Part shown: positions 8,824-17,333 of the stretch, one piece after another
Numbering within the stretch: position 1 is the first letter of the stretch
Layout of the letters: every line of letters starts with the position of its first letter
Origin: DASQZK01 sp963809925
Lineage (GTDB): Bacteria; Bacteroidota; Bacteroidia; Bacteroidales; GCA-2748055
Length of the DNA stretch: 64,000 bases
Assembly (NCBI GenBank): GCA_963809925.1
Contig: CAWELH010000008.1
Location: 372,001 to 436,000 of the forward strand
Direction: 5' to 3'
Position numbers and translations under genes: made by a program
Notes under the pieces: generated by a model
Told to the model about the DNA's origin: nothing
The model's database searches: none
Seen by the model: only the letters and a program-made list of their open reading frames with translations

Positions 8824-10962
8824 CTAATAAAACTTGATTCTGTTATCGACTATATCCGCATTTTCACGCAGCGCCTCATAGGCTTCATAAGCCACCCGAC
8901 TCTGCAAACCGTATTTGAGTCTGAAATCGGCTGCCTTGGAATCCGGATTTTCAGGAACGCTTCTGCTTGTAACATTCAGAACAAAAACCCCGTTTTCACC
9001 CTCGATCGGTTTTGACAGCTGGTTTTCGGGAATGATAAAGGCACTGGCGACGACGGCAGGCTCGAGTCCCACACCATTTACATACGGGCTGACAAACCGG
9101 ACTTTCGTTGCTTCAGACATTTCCGTATTAAGCGCCGTTGCCACATCATCGATGGAGGTGGCTCCGGAAATTTTTTCCTGTATCTGTGAAGCTAGTTTTT
9201 CAAGTTTTTTCTCCTTCATAAGAGCGATCTCGATCTCGGTTTTTACATCCTCGAGCGGGGCGTAGCCTTTCTTCTTCACGTCGGTGAGAGCTGCAATCAC
9301 ATATTTGTCGCTGAGATCAAAGATCTGGCTGATGGTATTTTCATCATTTTCATATGACCAGCGAATGAGTTCACGTGCATTTTCAAGACCAGGTATCGCT
9401 GCTGCATTACGTTTGATATCGGTTGCGAAGCGGGGAGAAATATTCTCTTTGGTGCACTGGTCCCTGAATTTTTCTACTGACGTGGCCTGACCTCTGAACT
9501 GTACAGCTTCGGAATATATCTTTTGGTATGTCTCATCGCTGGGTATCACTTCCTTCTGGAGAATGGCCAGTTTAGCTTTTTTCACCCTCGGGCTCTGAGA
9601 TTCAATTTTAATCACATGGTATCCGAATTTTGTCTTTACGACATCCACATCACCGACTTTACCATTGAAGGCCGCATCAGCAAAAGGTTTAACCATGGTA
9701 TTCTCAGAAAACCATCCAAGGTCACCCCCGATCTGACGATTCGACTGATCTGATGAAAACTCACTGGCGAGTGCTGCAAAATCCTGGCCATGATCAATGA
9801 GGTTCTTCAAGCTGTCGGCAATATCTTTTGCACGCTGATCATCTCTCTGTACCGAGAGGCTGATGAGAATATGGCGTGCCCTTACTGAATCCGGTACAAG
9901 GGTAAAATTCAAAAGCCGCGTAAGTTTATAGGATCCGTTGTCAAAGTAAGGTCCTGCGACAAAACCCGGGCCGGCGTTGAATATGGAATCACGGATGGAT
10001 TCGGCAAGGTCATTATAGCCGTAGTTCTCATCCTTATATGGGATGTCGGAATTACTGTTCACATAATCAATAGGGTTTTCAGCCCTTACAAAGGAGGCCT
10101 TGTTCTGTTCTACATAATCTTTAGCATTCTGATCATCTTTCTGTGACGGCTCTATATTGAATGCCACATATTCCAGGCTTCTGGATTCTTCCTGTTTGTA
10201 CTGATGCTTGTGGCTTTCGTAGTAGTCTTTTATATCTCCATCGCTTACGCTTACCTCATTATCGGGAATGGTATTGAACGGCAGGTATACAAAACTAAAA
10301 TTAGCGGTTGATGCCGTTTCCAGCGCGTATTCCTTTGCGTCGAGAGAATTCGGTGACAGGCCTTTTCTCACAAGTGTAAAGTACTTCTGGCTCAGCCTTT
10401 CATCCACGATCTGATTTTCGATATAAATCCAGCGTTTCCGTTCGTTTTTATAGACGTCGTTGCTGATAGCATTGAAATAGTTCATCATCTGATACCTGTT
10501 GAATTCCCCGGTTTCAGGATTGGTGAACATCTGCCTTACGATGGGGTGCGGTTCATCCATGATCACATTTGAGCCGCCGGTGTTGATTGAATCACCCAGC
10601 AACATTGTTTTGAGTTCCTCAACGCTTACACCGATGCCGAGTTTGCTGATCCGCTTGTTCAGAACGATATCCCTGACCGTATTCTGCCATACCTCCTGCC
10701 GTACCCGGTCCTGGGTCTCCTGGTCGAGTGACTGGAGCTGGTAATTGGCCCTGTAGAATTCCGACAATTGTTCGATCTGGGCATTATAATCCATATAATT
10801 GACAGACTTACCATCAATTTCTGCCACCTGTAACCGGTTCCTGTTGAATACTGAAGGGCCCGAATTGAGAAGGTCTCCGAGAATAAAAGCCAGGAGAGCC
10901 ATACCAATAATCACTGCCACAAGTACACCGGCTTTGTTCCTTATTTTCTGTAAAGTTGCCAT
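8824..10962 (-). CDS. ppiD: PpiD-like SurA-N/parvulin peptidyl-prolyl isomerase
   Basis: Membrane-anchored periplasmic foldase for secreted and outer-membrane proteins. 712 residues: short cytoplasmic N-terminus, one membrane anchor at about 12-32, SurA-N type chaperone region with the start typical of PpiD (VAEIDGKSVNYMDYNAQIEQ), a parvulin domain at about 361-455 (RARHILIS ... IGGDLGWFSENTMVKPFADAA ... GYHVIKIES), then a long C-terminal part that may contain a second, degenerate isomerase-like region. The start is ATG at 10962, with a promoter-like sequence 40-70 bases upstream. It lies downstream of the CBS-domain membrane protein on the same strand but 222 bases away, so it is probably its own transcription unit. 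Confidence 0.9.
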   Translation of the reverse strand: MATLQKIRNKAGVLVAVIIGMALLAFILGDLLNSGPSVFNRNRLQVAEIDGKSVNYMDYNAQIEQLSEFYRANYQLQSLDQETQDRVRQEVWQNTVRDIVLNKRISKLGIGVSVEELKTMLLGDSINTGGSNVIMDEPHPIVRQMFTNPETGEFNRYQMMNYFNAISNDVYKNERKRWIYIENQIVDERLSQKYFTLVRKGLSPNSLDAKEYALETASTANFSFVYLPFNTIPDNEVSVSDGDIKDYYESHKHQYKQEESRSLEYVAFNIEPSQKDDQNAKDYVEQNKASFVRAENPIDYVNSNSDIPYKDENYGYNDLAESIRDSIFNAGPGFVAGPYFDNGSYKLTRLLNFTLVPDSVRARHILISLSVQRDDQRAKDIADSLKNLIDHGQDFAALASEFSSDQSNRQIGGDLGWFSENTMVKPFADAAFNGKVGDVDVVKTKFGYHVIKIESQSPRVKKAKLAILQKEVIPSDETYQKIYSEAVQFRGQATSVEKFRDQCTKENISPRFATDIKRNAAAIPGLENARELIRWSYENDENTISQIFDLSDKYVIAALTDVKKKGYAPLEDVKTEIEIALMKEKKLEKLASQIQEKISGATSIDDVATALNTEMSEATKVRFVSPYVNGVGLEPAVVASAFIIPENQLSKPIEGENGVFVLNVTSRSVPENPDSKAADFRLKYGLQSRVAYEAYEALRENADIVDNRIKFY

Positions 10963-11001
10963 TTAACGAAACTTGATTTAATCTAATTTTTTTTCAGGCT
11001 A

Positions 11002-11035
11002 CGAATATAGTAATTTCAATTGTGAATCATGCAAA
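11002..11035 (-). promoter_or_regulatory. Possible promoter of ppiD-like gene
   Basis: On the minus strand TTTG (11032-11035) is followed after 22 bases by TATATTCG (11002-11009), one mismatch from TAnnTTTG. Both elements of the Bacteroidota promoter are thus roughly present, about 40 bases before the start codon. Confidence 0.4.
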
Positions 11036-11184
11036 TTGAAAACATTAATTCTGCGGTATTTAAGCCTTTGTTTAGAAAGAGATAGGGCAATTTTACAGGC
11101 TGCCCTTGAATAGCGGGTCGGAATTGAACTCAGGGATGCCGGAGGCAGGGACTGTTGCAGAGACATCCAATTTTCTCCTAAGAT

Positions 11185-12462
11185 TTACAACTCTGTAAGT
11201 CGTTTAACATACACCAGTTCAATCCTTGTCTGGCTTACTTTCAGTATCCGGTACTGATAGGGCACGATGATCACCCTGGTATTCAGTTTTGGGATGTTCT
11301 CATAATAATGAATGATCAGGCCGGCGAGGGTATCATACTCATCGGATACAGAAATATTGAGTTTAAATTTCTCATTCAGGTAGTCGATCTCAAGTCTGCC
11401 GGAGAAGATAAATTCATAGTCATTGATCTGTCGCTCTACAAATTCAGAGATATCATGTTCGTCCTCAATCTCGCCGAAGATTTCTTCAATGATATCCTCC
11501 AGGGTTACAATGCCTGATGTTCCGCCGTATTCATCCACGACAAGGGCAATACTTTTTCTTTCCCGGATTAGCTTTCTGAACAATTTGTTCACCTGCATGG
11601 TCTCCGGGACAATTGACAGGTTGACAAGTTTGGAACGGATAGACGGCGGGTGGCGGAAAAGTTCCTTTGAGTTTACATAACCGATGATGCGGTCGATGGA
11701 ATCTTCGTACACCAGGATCTTAGAAAAACCCGTCTCGATAAACCTTTGTTTGAGTTCGCTAACCGGGCTGTTTATTTCGATAGCCTCAACTTCAGTACGG
11801 GGCACCATACAATCACGTATCTTAAGCTTTGAAAATTCAAGTGTATTCTGAAATATCTTCTTTTCTGGCTTATTCTCGAGACTTCTTTCTACTTCTGACT
11901 GGCTTTCACTTACAAGGTGATCCAGATCCACGCGGCCAAAGACAGGGTTATGATGTATGCTTCTCGACCTTACCTTTATGCCCATAAAAACCCGCATGAC
12001 AAAATTGGTGATCCAAAGAGTAATGATTGTAACAGGGAAGAGAAAAACATAAAAAACCAGTACAGGCACGGAAAAAATATTCATCATGAGATTTGGCCGG
12101 CTGCGAAAGATGGTTTTGGGAAGGAATTCGGCCGTCAGCAAAATGACGAGGGTACCCACGATTGTTTGTAGGATGAGAATGGCAATTTCGTTATGGATGC
12201 CCATCCTGGTCTGAAGAAAAGGTCCCAGCAATCTGGCTACAAAGTATCCGTAAATCACCAGAGCAATGTTGTTTCCCACCAACATGGTGGCAATGTAATG
12301 CTCTGAATTTTTGAGGAAGATGTCAATTATTCTGGATGAAAACAGCCCGTGTTTACGGTCGAGTTCAATCTTTAGCCGGTTTGAGGAAACGAAAGCAATT
12401 TCCATTCCCGAGAAGAAAGCAGAGAATACAAGACTCAGTATGATGACGACGATCGGGGACAT
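11185..12462 (-). CDS. CNNM/CBS/CorC-domain membrane protein (hemolysin family)
   Basis: 425 residues with the layout of the HlyC/CorC (UPF0053) family: an N-terminal DUF21/CNNM membrane domain with about four hydrophobic segments (SPIVVIILSLVFSAFFSGME at 1-20, conserved AFFSGMEIAF), two CBS domains at about 200-330 (MVPRTEVEAI, LVVDEYGGTSGIVTLEDI) and a C-terminal CorC_HlyC domain. Family members act in divalent-cation (Mg2+/Co2+) export or resistance; the name hemolysin is historical. Bacteroidota also have the related gliding protein GldE, but the usual gldD/ssb neighbours are absent, so I do not call it GldE. It ends a run of same-strand genes starting at coaX. Confidence 0.9.
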   Translation of the reverse strand: MSPIVVIILSLVFSAFFSGMEIAFVSSNRLKIELDRKHGLFSSRIIDIFLKNSEHYIATMLVGNNIALVIYGYFVARLLGPFLQTRMGIHNEIAILILQTIVGTLVILLTAEFLPKTIFRSRPNLMMNIFSVPVLVFYVFLFPVTIITLWITNFVMRVFMGIKVRSRSIHHNPVFGRVDLDHLVSESQSEVERSLENKPEKKIFQNTLEFSKLKIRDCMVPRTEVEAIEINSPVSELKQRFIETGFSKILVYEDSIDRIIGYVNSKELFRHPPSIRSKLVNLSIVPETMQVNKLFRKLIRERKSIALVVDEYGGTSGIVTLEDIIEEIFGEIEDEHDISEFVERQINDYEFIFSGRLEIDYLNEKFKLNISVSDEYDTLAGLIIHYYENIPKLNTRVIIVPYQYRILKVSQTRIELVYVKRLTEL

Positions 12463-12511
12463 ATATTAATCTTCTTGCCACGCTTCCGGACGAAAATCCG
12501 GAACGGGTCAG

Positions 12512-12703
12512 TTAAAGCTTTGAATTGCGACGCTGCCTTCTTCTCAATGAAAAGATAAACACAGCAACAAGAAATATAACAAAAAACTGGTAACTATCCC
12601 TGAAGCTTTCGGTATAAGTTTTAAAAACACCTGCTCCCAGAGATAATACAGCCAACGCGAGCCAAAGTACTTCAAGGGCTTTTCTGCTCATTTGCCGGTT
12701 CAT
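12512..12703 (-). CDS. Small two-helix membrane protein
   Basis: 63 residues, starting 32 bases inside the end of lptC. Two hydrophobic segments can be seen (about 12-27, VLWLALAVLSLGAGVF, and 39-53, FFVIFLVAVFIFSL), followed by a very basic tail RRRQRRNSKL. The tight overlap with lptC and good codon content argue that it is real. Its function is not known to me; its position suggests an envelope role. Confidence 0.65.
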   Translation of the reverse strand: MNRQMSRKALEVLWLALAVLSLGAGVFKTYTESFRDSYQFFVIFLVAVFIFSLRRRQRRNSKL

Positions 12704-13274
12704 CTTTAAAATTTACCGTCCCCCTGGAACTTTTCAGTCTCCATTTTGAGAAACGCTGGTTTGATTCAAAACCATCCTGCCCGTAAAATGTTCCGTCAAG
12801 CGTTTCAATACGAGAGAAGCTGTTTGAGTAAATCGTTTTCTTGTCTTCATCCCAAAAAAGTTCTTCCGTATTGAGTTTTTCCCCTTTCTCAAGATTGTTG
12901 GCTACCACGTTTCCCCTTGCCTCCCAGAGTTTTTCATCGGTATGGTAGATGGCATAATTTGCCCTTATTTCCGATTCTACATTCAGGCTGTCATCGTAAA
13001 ACCGGACATATATGCCTTCGGGAAATTCAATATAGGGTTTTTCAATGTTTGAAAACTGCTTGATCACTTCGGCAGTAAGCTTCATTTGAACAAAGCCGGA
13101 ATCACTGTAGAGAACTTCGACATTACTGGCTGAAACCTCCGGCATTTCGGAAGAATTGGTAATAGAGTTTATTTTCTCAATATCGTTCTCACAGGAAACA
13201 AAAAGCAAAGAAACTCCTGTGATGAACAGGAGTTTCAGAAGGGAGTATTCAATATTGTGAAAGTTATATTTCAA
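12672..13274 (-). CDS. lptC: LPS export protein LptC
   Basis: 200 residues. An N-terminal lipoprotein-type signal (LLFVSC, Cys28) replaces the single transmembrane anchor of the E. coli protein, as is common in this phylum. The remainder is the beta-rich LptC domain (EVLYSDSGFVQMKLTAEVIK, PEGIYVRFYD, YAIYHTDEKLWEARGNVV, DGTFYGQDGFES). LptC passes lipopolysaccharide from the LptBFG transporter towards LptA across the periplasm. It starts 8 bases after the TPR gene ends and overlaps the small membrane gene. LptE and KdsB elsewhere in the window support a working LPS pathway. Confidence 0.88.
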   Translation of the reverse strand: MKYNFHNIEYSLLKLLFITGVSLLFVSCENDIEKINSITNSSEMPEVSASNVEVLYSDSGFVQMKLTAEVIKQFSNIEKPYIEFPEGIYVRFYDDSLNVESEIRANYAIYHTDEKLWEARGNVVANNLEKGEKLNTEELFWDEDKKTIYSNSFSRIETLDGTFYGQDGFESNQRFSKWRLKSSRGTVNFKDEPANEQKSP

Positions 13275-13282
13275 TGTCTTTA

Positions 13283-14632
13283 TCAGCTTTTAGCTCGTGC
13301 GGTGGTCGTTTTGTTAATCCATCCGCCCACGGTGTAAGAGTCGCCTTCGCTGATGGATCTGAAGAAGAGTTCTTCCTTGGTGGGGAAGTACTGGCTGTAA
13401 TCGCTGATGAGTTGGCCGGCCGAACCGGATACGTTCGGGTCAACGGTTTTTGCCTTCCTGAACATATCCACGGCAATCCAGTATGCTGTTCTCCTCTCGA
13501 ATTCATCACCGAGGGCATTGTTACCGGAAACGTAGCATTTCCCGAGAAGGATATAGGGATCGCCCCATGAAGGTCTGAGTTCAATAGCCTGACTGGCAAA
13601 CCGGGCAGCTTCCTGAGGTTTGTTCATATTCAGGGTTATGGCGCCAAGCTCATAGTAGTAACCGGCTTTGTCTTCAGCATTATCAGATTTATCGATGGCT
13701 TCCATATAATATTTGCCGGCTTTTTCAAAATCTTCTTTTTTCAGGAAAAGTCTTGCCAGGTTATACGCAGATTTTGAAGAGGGCTGTTTTGCATACAATT
13801 GTTCGGACGACTTGACGTAGAGTGGTTCGTCTTCACATTCTGCATCCGTCATAAAGCCCAGTATCTTGGTGAGAAAATCTATATCATCTTTGTTAGCATC
13901 ATACTTAGGGCCGAAGATACTGGTAATGGATTCACAGGTCATCACTTTGGCATCTTTGATATTCTGGTCGATGGTCTCCTTAGCCTTCTTCACTCCTGTT
14001 GTCGGCTTCTTTGCAAGTTGCATATCAAGAGCATTGGAAACCGTCATGTAATCGTTGATCACGGTTTCATTATCAAGGCTACCATCCGCAAACAAGGTAA
14101 TGGCTGCAGACATGAAGGTAGTAAGCACAACCGGACTGGAGCCTGTTTTTTCGATCTCGATGGATTCTTTCAGCAATTTATATCCCTCCTTGATAAATTC
14201 TTCACCTTCCTGGCGCTGGTAACGGAGCAGGTCCACCCCTTTCCTTCCAAGAACATCACCACGGCTTTTAGGGAAGTACTGCATCCGCTTATCATATATC
14301 ATCATCATGGTGTCGGCAAAGGCGGCTTTTTTTGCCTCATCATTTGTTTTCTCGAGGAAGTACCTGTACATGATCACACCATAAGCAAACAGACTTTCTC
14401 TCGATTCAGGGCATTCCTGGTACACAATTCTCCAGGGGTTGATCGCGTCTTCGTAATTTTTATGCTTATAAAATTCGTAGTACAATGAGAGGTTTCTAAG
14501 GCAGGTCTCATTCTGCTGCCAGTCACCACTATCTTTTGATTCCGTCACATTCTCATCCTGCGAAAACGCTGGCACAGCAAGCAAAATTACTGATATCGCA
14601 ATGAGTATCGTTTTCAATCCAATTGTTTTCAT
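13283..14632 (-). CDS. Secreted tetratricopeptide-repeat protein
   Basis: I start it at ATG 14632, which gives a clean signal peptide (MKTIGLKTILIAISVILLAV then PAFSQ) and a mature protein of about 425 residues; the open frame continues 20 codons upstream without a plausible signal. The mature part is helical with TPR-like units near the C-terminal half (YNLARLFLKKEDFEKAGKYY, YYELGAITLNMNKPQEAARF, PYILLGKCYVSG). Probably periplasmic or outer-membrane associated. Between an outer-membrane protein gene and lptC, in a gene order that as I recall is common in Bacteroidota; exact role unknown. Confidence 0.8.
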   Translation of the reverse strand: MKTIGLKTILIAISVILLAVPAFSQDENVTESKDSGDWQQNETCLRNLSLYYEFYKHKNYEDAINPWRIVYQECPESRESLFAYGVIMYRYFLEKTNDEAKKAAFADTMMMIYDKRMQYFPKSRGDVLGRKGVDLLRYQRQEGEEFIKEGYKLLKESIEIEKTGSSPVVLTTFMSAAITLFADGSLDNETVINDYMTVSNALDMQLAKKPTTGVKKAKETIDQNIKDAKVMTCESITSIFGPKYDANKDDIDFLTKILGFMTDAECEDEPLYVKSSEQLYAKQPSSKSAYNLARLFLKKEDFEKAGKYYMEAIDKSDNAEDKAGYYYELGAITLNMNKPQEAARFASQAIELRPSWGDPYILLGKCYVSGNNALGDEFERRTAYWIAVDMFRKAKTVDPNVSGSAGQLISDYSQYFPTKEELFFRSISEGDSYTVGGWINKTTTARAKS

Positions 14633-14648
14633 GGCTCTTTCGGTATTG

Positions 14649-15992
14649 TTAGTCAAATTTTCGTTTGAAAAACCAGAAATCCTGTAAAACAAGGCTCACA
14701 TTAAAGATTTCATAGTTTTCCTTTATCAGGTTGTTATTCAAAGTTCCTCTTTGGCCAAGAACCACACCCAGGTTAAAAGTGGTATTCGTATTTTTGAATG
14801 GTAGTCCTACTCCAAAAGTTATGCCATAATCATTGAGCTGTTCACCACGAATGCGAATATAGCTGTTTGAATAATAACCACCAAGCCTGAAATGTACATG
14901 ATTTAGATAGCCTCTTAGTGCTGTCGGATTGGGCACCAACTCCATACCAAATCTCATCGCTGAGGAATTGGTAAGCGAGTCCGTTTTACCAAGGATCCGG
15001 CTTTTGCTCCATTGTTGCGAATAGTAATCTCCGGTTATCGTCAGGCGATCTTTGATACCAAAGGCGATGCCCATGCCGAAATTTTTTGGATAAATCACAG
15101 AACCATCTGTCACCTGGTTAATTCTCTCCTGATCGGGGTTATACGCTCTGTATTGTATTGTAGTTGCGGTAGTGTCACCATCATTAATGGTATACGTCGT
15201 ATCAATTGGCAAATTGAATCCTGCGCCCGGGAAAGTATTTTGCACCAGGTAGGTCCTTGTATCTTTCAATTTTGTTTCATTATCGAAAATCGCTCCAAGG
15301 GTGATGAAATACTTGTCGGCAAAGGTCTGTGTATACCTGGCGCCTAAATTGAACATGATGCCACCAATATCGTCCCTAAGACTGAAATGGGTTGCTGAAG
15401 ACCCGGTGATATCAAGAAACTGTGCCTGTTGTTCGTTTTCGATATACCCAAAGAGTGTGGACATGTTCACCCCCAGGGAAAGGTGTTTAAAAAGGGTCAC
15501 GGAAGATCCGATAAAGAATTTGCTAAGGCCTCCGTTTCCGTTATAATAATAACTTACATTGCCTACGCCTTCGATCGTTTTCTCCTCACTGATCTTATAT
15601 CCTACAGAGCTGAACGGGGTAATCCCGGCAGCAGCTTTCCACCATTTTGTAACCGGGAAACCGATGGAAATATGTTGAAGATTAAAATTATTCAGTTTTG
15701 TATGGGTCAGGTTCGACTTGTACTTCGTGCTGCTTCCGGCAATACCGAAGTCGAAGATAAACGACATCGTATCGATCGTTGAATAGGATGCGGGGTTGAT
15801 GTAATTGATCTGATTCGTGGATCCTAGGGCAATGCCGGCGTTCCCCATTCCTGAGCTTTGGCCCAGTCCGGGTACTGTCAGCTGGCCTAAACCGAATCTT
15901 GAATATGGGGAATAGGTGTTTATCTGGGAAAAGGCACTGAACGACAGTAGGGCCAGGGCCGTTACCAGTAAATATTTGATTTTATATTGCAT
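14649..15992 (-). CDS. Outer membrane beta-barrel protein (FadL/OMPP1-like)
   Basis: 447 residues with a signal peptide (KYLLVTALALLSFSAFSQ) and a mature start YSPYSRFGLGQL, then GNAGIALGSTNQINYINPAS, which resembles the beginning of FadL/TodX-type barrels and a widespread Bacteroidota family found beside coaX. Alternating hydrophobic strands run to the end, which finishes with an aromatic-rich strand (VSLVLQDFWFFKRKFD). The ATG overlaps the coaX stop region by 11 bases and the TPR gene follows after 16 bases, so the genes are probably co-transcribed. Substrate unknown. Confidence 0.78.
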   Translation of the reverse strand: MQYKIKYLLVTALALLSFSAFSQINTYSPYSRFGLGQLTVPGLGQSSGMGNAGIALGSTNQINYINPASYSTIDTMSFIFDFGIAGSSTKYKSNLTHTKLNNFNLQHISIGFPVTKWWKAAAGITPFSSVGYKISEEKTIEGVGNVSYYYNGNGGLSKFFIGSSVTLFKHLSLGVNMSTLFGYIENEQQAQFLDITGSSATHFSLRDDIGGIMFNLGARYTQTFADKYFITLGAIFDNETKLKDTRTYLVQNTFPGAGFNLPIDTTYTINDGDTTATTIQYRAYNPDQERINQVTDGSVIYPKNFGMGIAFGIKDRLTITGDYYSQQWSKSRILGKTDSLTNSSAMRFGMELVPNPTALRGYLNHVHFRLGGYYSNSYIRIRGEQLNDYGITFGVGLPFKNTNTTFNLGVVLGQRGTLNNNLIKENYEIFNVSLVLQDFWFFKRKFD

Positions 15993-16713
15993 TGTAATCC
16001 AATATTCGGTTAAGTCCGGTAAGATTTAAATAAGAATGCACAAAGATGGAATAATTTAGTTTTTTATCAAAGTAATTCGCATCACCCCCTGTTAAAATTA
16101 TCTGCAAATCATCGTACTCACCGCTCAATCTATGGATATACCCTTCAAGTTCGAAGACGATACCATTAAGGATACCGGCCCTGATCGCTTCCTCAGTCTT
16201 CCTTCCCAGCAGGGGATATTCCCCTTCAAGGTCTACTCGGGGGAGCCGGTCGGTAAACGTGTTGAGTGCCCGTGCTCTGGTACCGGCACCGGGCGAAATA
16301 TTGCCTCCTATGAATTTTGCATCCTGAGTAACAAGATCGATAGTGATGGCCGTCCCTGCGTCAATAACGAGAACGTTCTTACCCGGGAAAATAGTATTTG
16401 CCCCTACAGCATCGGCAATGCGATCGTAACCAAGCGTGGCAGGTGTTTCATATAAATTACTGATTGGCAGAGCAGTATTATGATCAAGCTCCAGAAAAAA
16501 ATCGAACGTAGTCCTGAGATAATCCGAAATTTCACCTGCCTGACTGGTCACAGAGGATATAACGGTCCGCCGGAGAGCTGGAAATTTTTCCATGACTTCC
16601 CTGATGATTTCTGTGGTAAGATTCTTTTCCCTGCGTAGCAGGATACGCTCATTATTCGAGAAGACAGCAATCTTTGTGATGGTATTACCAAAGTCAATAA
16701 CGAGGTTCATCAT
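15982..16713 (-). CDS. coaX: Type III pantothenate kinase
   Basis: Phosphorylates pantothenate, the first step of coenzyme A synthesis, using the type III (CoaX) fold that needs a monovalent cation and is not feedback-inhibited by CoA. 243 residues with the N-terminal phosphate-binding motif LVIDFGNTITK (residues 4-14), the central GYDRIADAVGA, and VIDAGTAITIDLV and GGNISPG motifs. Start is one of two adjacent ATGs (16713 or 16710). A TATCTTTG box lies 48 bases upstream, making this the probable first gene of the coaX-to-CBS-protein transcription unit. Confidence 0.95.
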   Translation of the reverse strand: MMNLVIDFGNTITKIAVFSNNERILLRREKNLTTEIIREVMEKFPALRRTVISSVTSQAGEISDYLRTTFDFFLELDHNTALPISNLYETPATLGYDRIADAVGANTIFPGKNVLVIDAGTAITIDLVTQDAKFIGGNISPGAGTRARALNTFTDRLPRVDLEGEYPLLGRKTEEAIRAGILNGIVFELEGYIHRLSGEYDDLQIILTGGDANYFDKKLNYSIFVHSYLNLTGLNRILDYNAI

Positions 16714-16760
16714 TTATGCACATATCGTGAATCCGGATTTATCCGGTTCATTTTCAGCTA

Positions 16761-16768
16761 CAAAGATA
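16761..16768 (-). promoter_or_regulatory. -7 promoter box (TAnnTTTG) for the coaX unit
   Basis: Minus-strand TATCTTTG, an exact TAnnTTTG match, 48 bases before the coaX start codons and downstream of the convergent-free gap after yqeY. No clear -33 box. Confidence 0.5.
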
Positions 16769-16866
16769 TAAATTCCGGGGAAAAGACGGCAGATTTTTCC
16801 ATTGATGATGAAAGCGGGATATTGATTTCGGTTTCCCAGGAAGGGGGACGGGTGAAAAGGTATGTT

Positions 16867-17316
16867 TCAGGAAAGCAGTTTTCTGACGATTCCTGATATT
16901 ATTTTTCCTTCGGCCTTACCTGAGAGCTCTTTTGTTGCCCTGCCCATGATGATCCCCATGTCCTTCATACCCATGGCACCAGTCTCACTGATGAGCCTTG
17001 CAATATATTTTTCTATGTCGGCTTCACTCATCTGCTCGGGCAGGTATGCTTCAATGAAGGATATTTCGAGAAGTTCCTTGTCAGCCAGCTCCTGCCTGTT
17101 TTGTTCCGCATATATGTCGGCAGATTCCCTTCTCTGCTTAACAAGTTTTTGCATGATCTTAATCTCTTCATCTTCAGAAAGTACATAATTAGCTCCCTTG
17201 CTGCTCCTGGCAAGGGTAAAGGCTGTCTTAACGGCACGAAGGGCTTCAAGTTTGTCCTTCTCCCTGTTTTTCATTGACTGCTTCAGGTCTTCACTGATGA
17301 TATCACTGTATGACAT
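16867..17316 (-). CDS. yqeY: GatB/YqeY domain protein
   Basis: 149 residues covering the YqeY family over its full length (DLKQSMKNREKDKLEALRAV at the start, LEISFIEAYLPEQMS in the middle, GMKDMGIIMGRATKEL near the end). The fold equals the tail domain of the GatB amidotransferase subunit and may bind tRNA, but stand-alone YqeY has no proven reaction. It lies 17 bases after ftsZ and so is the last gene of the division cluster transcript. Confidence 0.92.
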   Translation of the reverse strand: MSYSDIISEDLKQSMKNREKDKLEALRAVKTAFTLARSSKGANYVLSEDEEIKIMQKLVKQRRESADIYAEQNRQELADKELLEISFIEAYLPEQMSEADIEKYIARLISETGAMGMKDMGIIMGRATKELSGKAEGKIISGIVRKLLS

Positions 17317-17333
17317 AGTTTTTAATTATTTAT

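Noticed and set aside
13799..14488. 229-codon open frame on the plus strand inside the TPR gene
   Set aside because: Cysteine/histidine-rich low-similarity translation, antisense to a gene with a clear signal peptide.
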